A stretch of 55,955 bases of DNA from Anaerolineae bacterium (GTDB lineage Bacteria > Chloroflexota > Anaerolineae > Promineifilales > Promineifilaceae). Made by a program: the position numbers and the translations under genes. Location of the stretch: contig JAUIAP010000016.1 in NCBI GenBank assembly GCA_030425205.1, forward strand, positions 1-55,955, read 5' to 3'. This document shows, piece by piece, positions 32,728 through 41,049 of the stretch; position 1 is the stretch's first letter; the number at the start of each line of letters is the position of its first letter. The notes under the pieces were generated by a model. That model was not told the DNA's origin, searched no databases, and worked only from the letters and a program-made list of their open reading frames with translations.

Positions 32728-32838
32728 GGGACTTACGCTCTAGTGTAAATGAGCCACGAATTTCACGAATTTCACGAATAAAAACGGTCCATTTGTGAAA
32801 TTTGTGGCAACAAATCAAGTGCGTAAGTTCTGAACAAA
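32728..32838. repeat. MITE-like imperfect palindrome of about 110 bp
   Basis: Outer arms ACTTACGC (about 32735) and GCGTAAGT (about 32821) are complementary, and inner arms GCCACGAATTTCACGAA and TTTGTGAAATTTGTGGC pair with few mismatches. It occupies the gap between the XRE gene and the ABC ATPase gene. No coding frame. Nested inverted repeats without a transposase resemble a small non-autonomous element. Confidence 0.7.
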
Positions 32839-32849
32839 GTAGGTATGCC

Positions 32850-33581
32850 ATGATTGAAGTAAAAGAACTGATCAAACATTTTGGAGAGGTCAAGGCGGTA
32901 GATGGAGTCTCATTTACCGCACCGGATGGACAGATTACGGGACTACTCGGTCCAAATGGGGCGGGCAAGACAACCGTCTTGCGCATGATTACGGGGCTGA
33001 TTAAACCGCAGGCGGGAACCGTCGTCGTCAATGGACTCGATGTGCGCGAAGACCCCAATGGGGTGCGGCGCGTGTTGGGGATGCAGGGGGATGCAGGGGG
33101 CGTCTATCCACGTTTGACCCCGCGTGAACAGTTTCGCTATTTCGGCCGATTTTATCCCCTCTCTCCGGCCGAACTCGAACAGCGCATCGAAGAGACGATC
33201 AGCATGCTCGGCATGGCCGAGATAGCGGACCGCCGCGCCGAAGGATTTTCACGCGGACAACGCCAAAAGATCATCATCGGTCGCGCCCTGATCCACAATC
33301 CACCCAACATCATCATGGATGAACCGACCAACGGACTGGACGTGATGGCGGTGCGCGATACGCGGCAAACGATTCGTGATTTTCGGGAGCAGGGTCGCTG
33401 CGTTTTGTTCAGCACCCACTACATGGATGAGGCGGACCGACTTTGTGACAATGTGGCGATCATCGTCAACGGCAAGATTATTGCGGTCGATTCGCCAACG
33501 AATTTAAAGACACAAACAGGCTGCGATACGCTGGAAGATGCGTTCGTTGCGCTGGCTGGAGCGGGACACGACATCGGGTAA
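32850..33581 (+). CDS. ABC exporter ATP-binding protein, NatA-like
   Basis: A 243-residue ABC ATPase. Walker A LLGPNGAGKTT (about residues 30-40), Q-loop region MQGDAGG, signature GFSRGQRQK (about 133), Walker B IIMDEPTNGLD (about 156) and the switch His in FSTHYMDE. The start at 32850 gives the usual N-terminus MIEVKELIKHFG; an upstream in-frame start would fall inside the repeat. It is followed after 18 bp by the permease. The pair resembles the NatAB sodium exporter family, but the exported molecule cannot be told from sequence. Confidence 0.92.
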   Translation: MIEVKELIKHFGEVKAVDGVSFTAPDGQITGLLGPNGAGKTTVLRMITGLIKPQAGTVVVNGLDVREDPNGVRRVLGMQGDAGGVYPRLTPREQFRYFGRFYPLSPAELEQRIEETISMLGMAEIADRRAEGFSRGQRQKIIIGRALIHNPPNIIMDEPTNGLDVMAVRDTRQTIRDFREQGRCVLFSTHYMDEADRLCDNVAIIVNGKIIAVDSPTNLKTQTGCDTLEDAFVALAGAGHDIG

Positions 33582-33599
33582 GTCCAAGGCGAAAAACTT

Positions 33600-34802
33600 A
33601 TGAATAACATTCTCAACATTTGGCGAAAAGAAGTAACCGACAATTTACGTGACCGCAAGGCGTTGCGCCAGAGCATTCTTGTACCCGTCCTGTTTGGCGT
33701 TGTCTATGCGTTTGTGTTTCCATTATTGGGCAATTTGATGTCGAGTCGGGTGGAGGAACAGGGGCAGCAGTCACTCGAAGTGGTCGCAATTGGTGCGGAA
33801 AACGTGAATGATGCGTTGGGCGCGGTGCTGGAATCGGCCGATATTTCCCTCAACGAATATGCAGGGACGCGAGCCGAGCTGGAAGCGGAGATAGAATCGG
33901 CCGAAATCACCCTCGCCATCATCATTCCCGCTGACTTTGCCAACGCAATTGAAGGCGAACAACCCGCCCAAATCGAACTACTCACCAACACTGAGGGGGG
34001 TAGTATGTTCAACATCAACACATCGGCATTCCGTCTCCAAAGCGCACTGCAAGGGTACAACCAAACCCTCATCACCAGCCGCCTTGTCGAACGTGGGATC
34101 GATCCGGCCATTCTCCAGCCGATCGACATCCAGCAGATTTCACTCACCACACCAGAACAAGAAACAGCAGGGCAAAACAGCTATCTGCTCTCGATTCTCG
34201 TCGGTCTCGTCGTGGCGATGGGCGGGATGTATGTTGCGCTCGATGTGACAGCGGGCGAACGTGAACGCGGGACGCTCGAAGCGTTGCTATTAACGCCAGC
34301 CAGCGATATGGAAATCTTCACGGGCAAGCTGCTGGCCGTCTTCTCAATCACGTTGATCCCGACGGTTGCGACCTTTGTCGCCTTTGGCTTGACAACCAAC
34401 TTACTGCCAGAATCGATGTCAACTGGCGCACAAATTCCCTTGATCGTTTTTGTCGGTTCTATCATCGCCGCGCTGCCGTTTGCATTGGCTGTCAACGTCA
34501 TCATGATGCTGGTCGCCATTCGCATGAACACGTTCAAGGAAGCCCAATCAGCCGCCACACCTGTCACAATGGGCGCGATGTTCCCAACGATTGCCGCCGG
34601 CATGTTTCCACCCATCAATCCGATCTTCTTCTTGATTCCGGCCTATGGCACGGGCGCGGTCGTTGGAAAACTAGCCGTCGATGGCGCGTTTCCAGTGCTG
34701 CCATTTATCCTAAGCGTCGTCGGCGCACTGCTCGTCGCCATTATCGGGATCGTCATTGGCATGCGCCTCTTCAACCGCGAGCGTCTGCTCTACGGTGCAT
34801 AG
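33600..34802 (+). CDS. ABC exporter permease, NatB-like
   Basis: A 400-residue ABC-2 type permease. One N-terminal helix (about 24-45) is followed by a large extracytoplasmic domain of about 130 residues and then five to six helices from about residue 195 to the end, the normal NatB/YhaP layout. DVTAGERERGTLEALLLTPAS is the conserved coupling loop. It pairs with the ATPase immediately upstream. Substrate unknown; Na+, antibiotics or peptides are handled by relatives. Confidence 0.9.
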   Translation: MNNILNIWRKEVTDNLRDRKALRQSILVPVLFGVVYAFVFPLLGNLMSSRVEEQGQQSLEVVAIGAENVNDALGAVLESADISLNEYAGTRAELEAEIESAEITLAIIIPADFANAIEGEQPAQIELLTNTEGGSMFNINTSAFRLQSALQGYNQTLITSRLVERGIDPAILQPIDIQQISLTTPEQETAGQNSYLLSILVGLVVAMGGMYVALDVTAGERERGTLEALLLTPASDMEIFTGKLLAVFSITLIPTVATFVAFGLTTNLLPESMSTGAQIPLIVFVGSIIAALPFALAVNVIMMLVAIRMNTFKEAQSAATPVTMGAMFPTIAAGMFPPINPIFFLIPAYGTGAVVGKLAVDGAFPVLPFILSVVGALLVAIIGIVIGMRLFNRERLLYGA

Positions 34803-34835
34803 ATTCCCCTCTTGCGCACATAAAATCAACCTGAT

Positions 34836-34869
34836 ACACTGTTCATCGGCAAACACCGATGAACAGTGT
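34836..34869. promoter_or_regulatory. Operator palindrome and promoter of the ArsR-family gene
   Basis: A perfect 14-bp inverted repeat ACACTGTTCATCGG / CCGATGAACAGTGT with a 6-bp spacer. It overlaps a -10 (TACACT, 34835-34840), with TTGCGC 17 bp upstream as a -35. The inner half-site TTCATCGG with 6-bp spacing recurs before the methyltransferase gene, so both are probably bound by the same repressor. Confidence 0.8.
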
Positions 34870-34881
34870 GCGAGATCATAG

Positions 34882-35187
34882 ATGCTGCTTGAGAAATCAC
34901 CCGAAACGCTGACCGCTAGCGACCAACAACGCCTTTTAGACATGCTGAAAGCGATCAGCCATCCGATGCGTTTTGCGATTCTGCAATTTCTCGTCGCAAA
35001 TCCCAACTGCTACACAAAAGAGATCGTCGAGCATCTCCCCATCGCGCAGGCGACCGTTTCACAACATATCAAACAGCTGCGCGAGGCAGGTTGGCTGAGC
35101 AGTGAAGCGGTGTGCCAAATGACCTATCACTGGCTCGATCAGGCAAACATCGACTGGTTTAAACAGACTGTCGGCGAGATATTTTAG
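34882..35187 (+). CDS. ArsR-family winged-helix repressor
   Basis: A 101-residue ArsR/SmtB-type regulator. The winged-helix domain covers about residues 20-85 (LLDMLKAISHPMRFAILQFLV, KEIVEHLPIAQATVSQHIKQLREAGWL). The classic ELCVCDL metal box is not present; single Cys residues occur in NPNCYTKE and EAVCQMTY, so metalloid sensing is possible but through another arrangement. Autoregulation is likely through the palindrome overlapping its own promoter. The next gene is an ArsM-like methyltransferase with a second copy of the operator. Confidence 0.88.
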   Translation: MLLEKSPETLTASDQQRLLDMLKAISHPMRFAILQFLVANPNCYTKEIVEHLPIAQATVSQHIKQLREAGWLSSEAVCQMTYHWLDQANIDWFKQTVGEIF

Positions 35188-35207
35188 AATACAATTTTTT
35201 TGCGTTC

Positions 35208-35231
35208 GTTCATCGGTATATGCCGATGAAC
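35208..35231. promoter_or_regulatory. Second ArsR-type operator, upstream of the methyltransferase
   Basis: Perfect 9-bp arms GTTCATCGG / CCGATGAAC with a 6-bp spacer (TATATG). TAGAAT and TACAAT just upstream (35185-35195) are candidate -10 boxes. Same half-site and spacing as at 34836-34869. Confidence 0.8.
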
Positions 35232-35247
35232 AGGCATGGAGAATCAA

Positions 35248-36096
35248 ATGACACAAAACCAAGTTGCGTCACGATATGGCAAATTTGCCACGCAAGTTAA
35301 AGATTTAGATGCGCGCTTATCATTTAACGCCGATGGCTGTGCGCCACAGACGGGGCAAGCTGCACCGACATTGGCAGGGCGACTGTATGCGGACGAGCAG
35401 TTGATCGACCTGCCAGAACCGGTCGTGGGTGCGTCGATTGGGTGTGGCAATCCGCTGGCGGTGGCGGCGGTGCAATCGGCCGAAACCGTGCTCGATCTCG
35501 GCTCGGGTGGCGGAATCGATTGTTTTATTGCTGCCCATGCGGTTGGCGCAGATGGCTACGTGATCGGGGTGGACGCAACGCCTGAAATGATCGCGCTGGC
35601 AGATAAGAATAAACACAAAATGGGGGTTGAGAACGTCGAGTTTCACTTGGGCACTATCGAAGCACTGCCGGTTGAAAGCGGCACAATTGACTTGATCATC
35701 TCCAACTGTGTGATCGATATTTCGGCCGATAAAGCCAGCGTTTTTCAAGAGGCATTTCGAGTATTGAAGACGAATGGACGCATGGCGATTTCCGACTCGG
35801 TCATCTTGGGTGAGTTGCCAGCCAAATTAAAGACAAATGTCGATCTCTGGGCTGGTGCAGTCATCACGCCCCTGATCACGCTAGACGAATTTTTGGTATT
35901 TATCATTCACGCGGGGTTTGTCGATGTTCAAGTCCAATCGCTGACATCGTATGGTTTAGATAACTTTGATCAGCTCGATGCAGAGAGTCAGAACGTGTTG
36001 ACCGATGGGTATCGTTGGCAACCCTTGCCAGAGAAAGTGGGGCTGTTTAGCGCGACAATTACGGCCCGCAAGCCGTGCAGGTTAGCGGCGACGTGA
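35248..36096 (+). CDS. ArsM-like SAM-dependent methyltransferase (arsenite methyltransferase family)
   Basis: A 282-residue class I methyltransferase. GASIGCGNPLAVAAV, the SAM motif VLDLGSGGGIDCFIAA, VIGVDATPEMI and LIISNCVID are the hallmarks of arsenite methyltransferases. Cys residues are at 31, 66, 92 and 154; those in IGCGNP and SNCV match two of the three arsenic-binding Cys of ArsM. The third, usually in a GC[IV]xGA segment, reads WAGAVITP here, so it is missing. GGAG six bases before ATG 35248 sets the start. Its own ArsR-type operator lies just upstream. Either an ArsM with altered metalloid handling or a relative with a different substrate. Confidence 0.82.
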   Translation: MTQNQVASRYGKFATQVKDLDARLSFNADGCAPQTGQAAPTLAGRLYADEQLIDLPEPVVGASIGCGNPLAVAAVQSAETVLDLGSGGGIDCFIAAHAVGADGYVIGVDATPEMIALADKNKHKMGVENVEFHLGTIEALPVESGTIDLIISNCVIDISADKASVFQEAFRVLKTNGRMAISDSVILGELPAKLKTNVDLWAGAVITPLITLDEFLVFIIHAGFVDVQVQSLTSYGLDNFDQLDAESQNVLTDGYRWQPLPEKVGLFSATITARKPCRLAAT

Positions 36097-36987
36097 GCGG
36101 CCTGAACTTTTTGACCGATGGTGGCCGCCCGCGCGATTGATCTTGAGCCGGCGCTGCTGCTCATCTCGCAACTGGTGCAGCATTCCCGCCACGATCTTAT
36201 GCTTGGACTTGTTTGCGTTGAGAAATAGCTCAAACGCGCCAACCATTCCGTCAAACGATTGTGATTTAAGACCCCGCCCGTGTGCAACGGCAGGTAGTGC
36301 GGCCAGTTGACGCTTGCTGAAGAGCTTGCGCCACGCCCCTTCGCCGACCCGATCTTTGGAAACAAACGCCAAAAAGTCGGCATACAGTGCATAGTCCGCG
36401 ACATCGATCAGCGGTTCAGCCAACTGTTTGAAGGCAAAAAGTGCGGTTTCGACGCTCGGTCGCGGAGAGAAATCTGCTTTGGAAAAGTCGTGGGCAATCG
36501 CAACTGCGTAGAGTGGTTTTATGAGCAGAGATTTGAACGTTTCTGTGGCGTTGCCACCCTTGTCTTGGCCGACGATGGCATCTCGTTGCAGAATGAGATG
36601 AGCGGTCGTTGCCCCGTTTGTTAGGTTGAGCAGAAAGGTGAGCAGATCAGACGTGATGTTAAACGGGATATTTGAGACGACGTGATAGTTTTGCCCCAAT
36701 CTTTGGCGGTCGAATTGCAAAATATCTTGTTGAACAATTGTGACTTGGGGGCTGGCGCGGAATTTTGTGCGGAGTTCGGCCGATAATTCCGCATCTAACT
36801 CCACCGCCACGACCCGCCCCGTTTCTCCAACCCGCTTCCCCAGCTCTCGCGTGATGATTCCTTTGCCGGGGCCGATCTCTAAGACGGTCATGCCCGCCCC
36901 AATCTCAGCAAGATCGACGATTTTCTCGACCAACGCACGGCTCTTGAGAAAATTTTGTGTGTAACGCAGTTCGTTTGGTCCACTCAT
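36082..36987 (-). CDS. Erm-type rRNA adenine N6-methyltransferase
   Basis: A 301-residue rRNA adenine methyltransferase. YTQNFLKSRALVEKIVDLA, SAM motif VLEIGPGKGIITREL, VAVELDAELS, the catalytic NIPFNIT, and FSPRPSVETALF are all present. NIPF-x-IT and the phrase around QNFL favour the Erm (23S rRNA A2058) branch over KsgA/RsmA, which normally has NLPYNIS. The C-terminal tail is Arg/Ser/Gly-rich (SGRSRRR), as in long actinobacterial Erm proteins. Erm enzymes give macrolide-lincosamide-streptogramin B resistance. TTAACT lies ten bases before ATG, with no ribosome site or leader peptide, so the classical attenuation control of Erm is not seen. It overlaps the convergent ArsM-like gene by 15 bp. 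KsgA remains the alternative. Confidence 0.75.
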   Translation of the reverse strand: MSGPNELRYTQNFLKSRALVEKIVDLAEIGAGMTVLEIGPGKGIITRELGKRVGETGRVVAVELDAELSAELRTKFRASPQVTIVQQDILQFDRQRLGQNYHVVSNIPFNITSDLLTFLLNLTNGATTAHLILQRDAIVGQDKGGNATETFKSLLIKPLYAVAIAHDFSKADFSPRPSVETALFAFKQLAEPLIDVADYALYADFLAFVSKDRVGEGAWRKLFSKRQLAALPAVAHGRGLKSQSFDGMVGAFELFLNANKSKHKIVAGMLHQLRDEQQRRLKINRAGGHHRSKSSGRSRRR

Positions 36988-37118
36988 TTGAGTGCGAAGT
37001 TAAGCACTACTCTGGAATTGGTGCAAGCATGATATCGCTTGTGTGAGTGCGAACACTCTTTGCTGTGGTAACGACTCAGCCTTTATTCCGCGCAGGCGAG
37101 AATCTACTGTGGCACGCT

Positions 37119-37150
37119 GAAGAATGGATACCTGCCTTCGCAGGTATGAC
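37119..37150. repeat. REP-like half element
   Basis: ATACCTGCCTTCGCAGGTAT forms one stem with a CTTCG loop and continues into ATGAC, matching half of the element at 14884-14949. It lies in the 250-bp gap between the Erm-type gene and the membrane glycosyltransferase gene, which otherwise contains only a TCGGCCGA site at 37209. Confidence 0.7.
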
Positions 37151-37237
37151 AGATTCTTATCGAGAGAGTCTGAGTAGTTACCTGCTGTGTTAGCAAAGGT
37201 TGATGGTTTCGGCCGATTCGATTACGATCTGTGACCC

Positions 37238-38830
37238 ATGCAGAAGTTCAAACACGACCTCCCCTATCATCTTGCAATTGTCTGCGCGACCATACTTGGC
37301 GTTGCACAACGTCTCTGGCTGATCGCGCAGTCAGGATGGCGCATCGACTATGACGAGGGGATGATTGGGCTGCTGGGGATGCAGGTTTTGGCGGGAGCGC
37401 GACCTGCATTTGTGCCAGCACAAGCAACGTTGGGCGCAATTGAGGCGTATTTGCTTGTGCCATTTTTTGAGCTTTTTGGGGTCAGCGTCGTCAGTTTTCG
37501 AATGTTGTCGCTGGCATTGGCGGCGGCCTATATTGTGACGATTGGCTGGTTGGGATGGGTGATTTTCGGCCGAAAAGCCGCGCCCATCGCCGCCCTACTC
37601 GCCGCCATCGCCCCACCCTACATGCTGGTCACGGGGCTAAAAACATGGGGCGTGACCATCGAAACGATCATTCTCGGCAACATGCTCCTCATCACAACCG
37701 TCCTGCTCACCCGCCGCACCTCACGCGCAAAATTCTACGTTCCCCTCATCATCCTGCTTGGATTGACGGCAGGCATCATGTTCTGGATTGGCTGGCTGGG
37801 TTTTTACTACCTGCTGCCTGTCGGCGTGCTGCTGCTCTGGAAAGGGCGGTACACGTGGCGCGCATGGGGGTTGGGATTCCTCACATTTTTGATCGGCAGC
37901 TTTCCGTTTTGGCAATATAACTTTGCGCATAATTTTGAATCGGTGCGTCTCTATTTTGGCGAATCGAGCGACGATCTTGGCGCCGTTCTTCCAGCGATTT
38001 TTAGCGACTTTTGGCGTGCGTTGCTGCCACGCTTGGTGAGCAGCACGGCACAGTGGACATCAGACGTCCCCAATTGGGGAGCGTGGTTGGCGGTTGGATT
38101 GTATGGTGGCGGGATCGTCTATGTGATCGTTAGCCGCAGAATTCGCAGGACCGATCGGGTCTTATTGTTGCTGTTTTTGGGGACAACGATTGCGGTCTAT
38201 TTGTTGAGCGGTTTCGGCCGAAATGCGCTCAACCCCTACGGCATCGACGCGACGGGTCGCTACGTTCTCATGCTCCACACGCTCCTGCCGCTGGGGCTTG
38301 CGGGGCTCATTGCCGATTTCTACAGCCGCCGCACGCCATACAAACTGACCGCCGCTATCTTGTGCGCGGCTGTTCTCGCGCTAAACTTGTGGGGCAGCTT
38401 CACGATTGACCCGCTGCGCGCCTTTGACTCCCCCTACTACATGCGCCTGCCCGACTCGCTCGACCCACTGATCGACTATTTGGATGCCAACGATATTCAG
38501 CATGTTTGGACAGAGGTGGGGCTGGGACACATCCTGATGTTTGAAACACAAGGCCGCATTTTAGCGGGCGATTTTTACGACAAGGAGATTGCGCATGGGT
38601 TGGTGCGTTTTCCTGCTGCGTATGCGGCGGTGGCAGATGCGGAGCGGGTTGCGTATGTGGGGGTAATTCGGCCGAATCAAGACCCGCTGCCCATGCAGAA
38701 CGTTCTCGAAGCCCTTGCAATCCCCTACACGCTCGAACGGGTCACCCCCGATTTAGCCGTCTACATCCCGCTTGAACCGACCAATCCCGCCACCGTTTCA
38801 GGTGGTCTCGGCCCGCAATTTTTCGACTAA
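37238..38830 (+). CDS. Polytopic membrane glycosyltransferase, GT39/ArnT-like
   Basis: A 530-residue membrane protein with about ten hydrophobic helices and a C-terminal soluble domain of about 110 residues. The first extracytoplasmic loop has the acidic pair DYDEG (about residues 38-42), the usual catalytic site of lipid-linked-sugar glycosyltransferases of the GT-C fold, followed by GMQVLAGARPAF. It probably moves a sugar from a polyprenyl-phosphate donor to a surface acceptor. TACGAT nine bases before ATG and no ribosome site suggest a leaderless start. Exact donor unknown. Confidence 0.82.
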   Translation: MQKFKHDLPYHLAIVCATILGVAQRLWLIAQSGWRIDYDEGMIGLLGMQVLAGARPAFVPAQATLGAIEAYLLVPFFELFGVSVVSFRMLSLALAAAYIVTIGWLGWVIFGRKAAPIAALLAAIAPPYMLVTGLKTWGVTIETIILGNMLLITTVLLTRRTSRAKFYVPLIILLGLTAGIMFWIGWLGFYYLLPVGVLLLWKGRYTWRAWGLGFLTFLIGSFPFWQYNFAHNFESVRLYFGESSDDLGAVLPAIFSDFWRALLPRLVSSTAQWTSDVPNWGAWLAVGLYGGGIVYVIVSRRIRRTDRVLLLLFLGTTIAVYLLSGFGRNALNPYGIDATGRYVLMLHTLLPLGLAGLIADFYSRRTPYKLTAAILCAAVLALNLWGSFTIDPLRAFDSPYYMRLPDSLDPLIDYLDANDIQHVWTEVGLGHILMFETQGRILAGDFYDKEIAHGLVRFPAAYAAVADAERVAYVGVIRPNQDPLPMQNVLEALAIPYTLERVTPDLAVYIPLEPTNPATVSGGLGPQFFD

Positions 38831-38843
38831 CGCGCCATTCCAA

Positions 38844-40928
38844 TCAGGGCGTGTCGTTTTCCACAGCATTCTCGGCAACCCCAATCGCATCCAACGCGCG
38901 CCAAAGGGGTCCATCTTGCCGCTGTCCACGTCGGTCTAAGTCGCTTGTCGCCAAAATAATGCCATCGCTACAGCGGGACGTTAACCCACGCACTACGCGA
39001 GAAAGCAACTCATTGCGAATTTCGATCTCTTCTGCCAGCGTCCAAAGACGCTCCTCTTCATAACTCGGCGTGAGTACAAACGCATTGCTCAAAGGTTGAC
39101 GCGGAATGTCCCACCAGCCAGAGGCGGCCGTTTCGAGCCAAACTTGGTAGCGCACGGGGTTGCCGCGCAAGAGATAGCCGTAAATGGTTGAGATATGCAC
39201 GCCGTCGGGGTCGGGCGGGTCGCCCATTTCGGGGGGTTGACTGGTGATGAGACCGCGATTGATGCTGACCAGAAAGGCGTTCCCGATGTCTGCGGGGGAG
39301 GTCAGGTCGAGCGAATCGGCCGATCCCACCAACCGTGCCGCCGTCTCCACCAACCACTCAATCACACCAGCAGCCGCCAAATCGGGTTCGGGTTGAAAAT
39401 CGCGTGACGAAAGCATTTCCGTGAAGAGGCTATAGATAAATTGGTCGAGCGCAAGCGTGCCTCCCTTGTCAGCCAACCACTCACGCAGCCGTTCATAGAG
39501 TAGCACCTGCTCCTCTCCAACGCGCCTGACCACCTCATCGGGTAGTTCATCCGCCGGCAGGAGACGCACCGCACTGGGTGGATAGACGGAGGCGGCCAGC
39601 AGTGAGGCACGCGCTGGATCGAGATCGGCGATGCTTAACTCTAACGCCTCCGCAATATCATATTCTGTCGGCAGGACGTCCCATGCGGGATGGGCGACCG
39701 CCACCCACGTCAACCATGCACGGACACGCGGCTCCTCACGCGGACTCGCCCGCCGCCGCACAATGTTCATCGGAATCCCAAACCGCTTCAACGCCTCCAC
39801 CAGTGTATAGCGCAGCGCATTATCGAGATAGGGCACAATGATCGCGATCTCTTTTGGCGCGATCCCCTGTTCGTTGATTAGCTTGTTGAGATGTTCCGCA
39901 ATCGCAATCAGCATCTCACGCCGATAGCGCGTACGCAGTGTCGCCAGCACGGGAACCTCATTGATCTCCTGCAACGCCTTGCCATTGAGAAAATGTTCAA
40001 TTTCCTTCGCCAGTGCATTGATTTTGTCGGTCGAGACAAAGTTTTCATTGAAACTGTAGGCACGAGTGGCGCGATTGCGGAAACGTTGCGCCCCTTTGGG
40101 ATCGGCCGCCAAAAAGCGTTTGTAACCCCCACCCGCATCATAGACGATCAGCGAACTCACCGTCTCATTCATCAACTGCTCGACAAATGCCTGTCCCGCT
40201 GGCGTCTGTTCCTCGACGTTATCGACCAAAATATGGCGATAGCGTTCGCTGAAATAACGCGAAAATTCGGTATGGGTCAAAATGTGTTTGTTAAACGTGT
40301 CGATGGTCAGCGAGAGATCGAGCAGGTTGTTGTCGAGACAGTGGGTGCGGAATGTGACGGCCGCCTGTTGCGCCAGTTCGAGATTGCGGACGTGATCGCG
40401 TTCGCCCACCCATGTCTTAATTTGGCGGTCAGTCGCCTCAAAGATGTTGAGCAAGTTGAGCGCAGAGCGGTTGAGCGTGTCGAGCAGTTGGCTGACAATT
40501 TGCTGTGGTCGGCGGCGCAAATCGGCAAATGCGCCTTCCTCGATGAGCGGCTCGACGGTGCGCCACATCAGCAGTTGGGCCAGATCGTAACCGAGAAACG
40601 TGGGCGGGTTAAACCCACTGGCAAATCCTGCGTTGCGCGCGACGAGCGGCCAAAATAGCTGCACCATCTCACGGGCAAGTTGTGGGTAGTGGAGCAGTTT
40701 TAGGTCGGAGTAGGGGCCGAGATCGGCCGATTCCACAAACGCCTTGAACCCTTCGCGCTGATCTGGGTCGGCCACCAACACCAAAATCGTGTAGGCGGGC
40801 TCACCATTCGCCAGCAGATGCTTCAATCGCTCCTGTACCGCCGTCGTTTTGCCTGTTCCAGCCGCCCCCAAAACAAACGCCGATCCATCTGTCTCAACTA
40901 TTTCTCGCTGCTGTGTTGTTAGGTTCAT
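38844..40928 (-). CDS. UvrD/Rep-like superfamily 1 helicase homologue with altered motif II
   Basis: A 694-residue protein. Residues 1-30 (LTTQQREIVETDG, Walker A GAAGTGKTT) match the Q motif and motif I of UvrD-like helicases. Motif II, normally DE-x-QD, reads LVDNVEEQ (about residue 235): the catalytic Glu position is Asn. Later segments (FNENFVSTDKINALAKEI; GIAPKEIAIIVPYLDNALRYTLVEAL) fit motif IV and the 2A domain. Motif VI is not clear. It may be an ATP-binding but weakly hydrolysing member, or an AddB-like structural subunit. Start at 40928 chosen because the protein then opens like the family; an in-frame ATG at 40967 would add 13 residues. Confidence 0.78.
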   Translation of the reverse strand: MNLTTQQREIVETDGSAFVLGAAGTGKTTAVQERLKHLLANGEPAYTILVLVADPDQREGFKAFVESADLGPYSDLKLLHYPQLAREMVQLFWPLVARNAGFASGFNPPTFLGYDLAQLLMWRTVEPLIEEGAFADLRRRPQQIVSQLLDTLNRSALNLLNIFEATDRQIKTWVGERDHVRNLELAQQAAVTFRTHCLDNNLLDLSLTIDTFNKHILTHTEFSRYFSERYRHILVDNVEEQTPAGQAFVEQLMNETVSSLIVYDAGGGYKRFLAADPKGAQRFRNRATRAYSFNENFVSTDKINALAKEIEHFLNGKALQEINEVPVLATLRTRYRREMLIAIAEHLNKLINEQGIAPKEIAIIVPYLDNALRYTLVEALKRFGIPMNIVRRRASPREEPRVRAWLTWVAVAHPAWDVLPTEYDIAEALELSIADLDPARASLLAASVYPPSAVRLLPADELPDEVVRRVGEEQVLLYERLREWLADKGGTLALDQFIYSLFTEMLSSRDFQPEPDLAAAGVIEWLVETAARLVGSADSLDLTSPADIGNAFLVSINRGLITSQPPEMGDPPDPDGVHISTIYGYLLRGNPVRYQVWLETAASGWWDIPRQPLSNAFVLTPSYEEERLWTLAEEIEIRNELLSRVVRGLTSRCSDGIILATSDLDRRGQRQDGPLWRALDAIGVAENAVENDTP

Positions 40929-41000
40929 TGCTTTTTTTCTGTGATTGCATTTGGCTGTCTGCAACATAGTCTAGCAGTATTGCGGTCAGAAAGTCTAGTG

Positions 41001-41043
41001 CAGCGCGACATAAATCGTTGATAGATTAAATCATGACGCGCTG
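41001..41043 (-). terminator. Hairpin after the acetyltransferase gene
   Basis: CAGCGCGACAT (41001-41011) and ATGACGCGCTG (41033-41043) pair with one mismatch. It lies just beyond the stop of the minus-strand acetyltransferase and before the UvrD-like gene. No T run is visible. Confidence 0.5.
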
Positions 41044-41049
41044 TCTGTA

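Noticed and set aside
34882..36096. A complete arsenic-resistance operon
   Set aside because: Only a regulator and a methyltransferase are present; no arsenite permease, arsenate reductase or ATPase is seen nearby.
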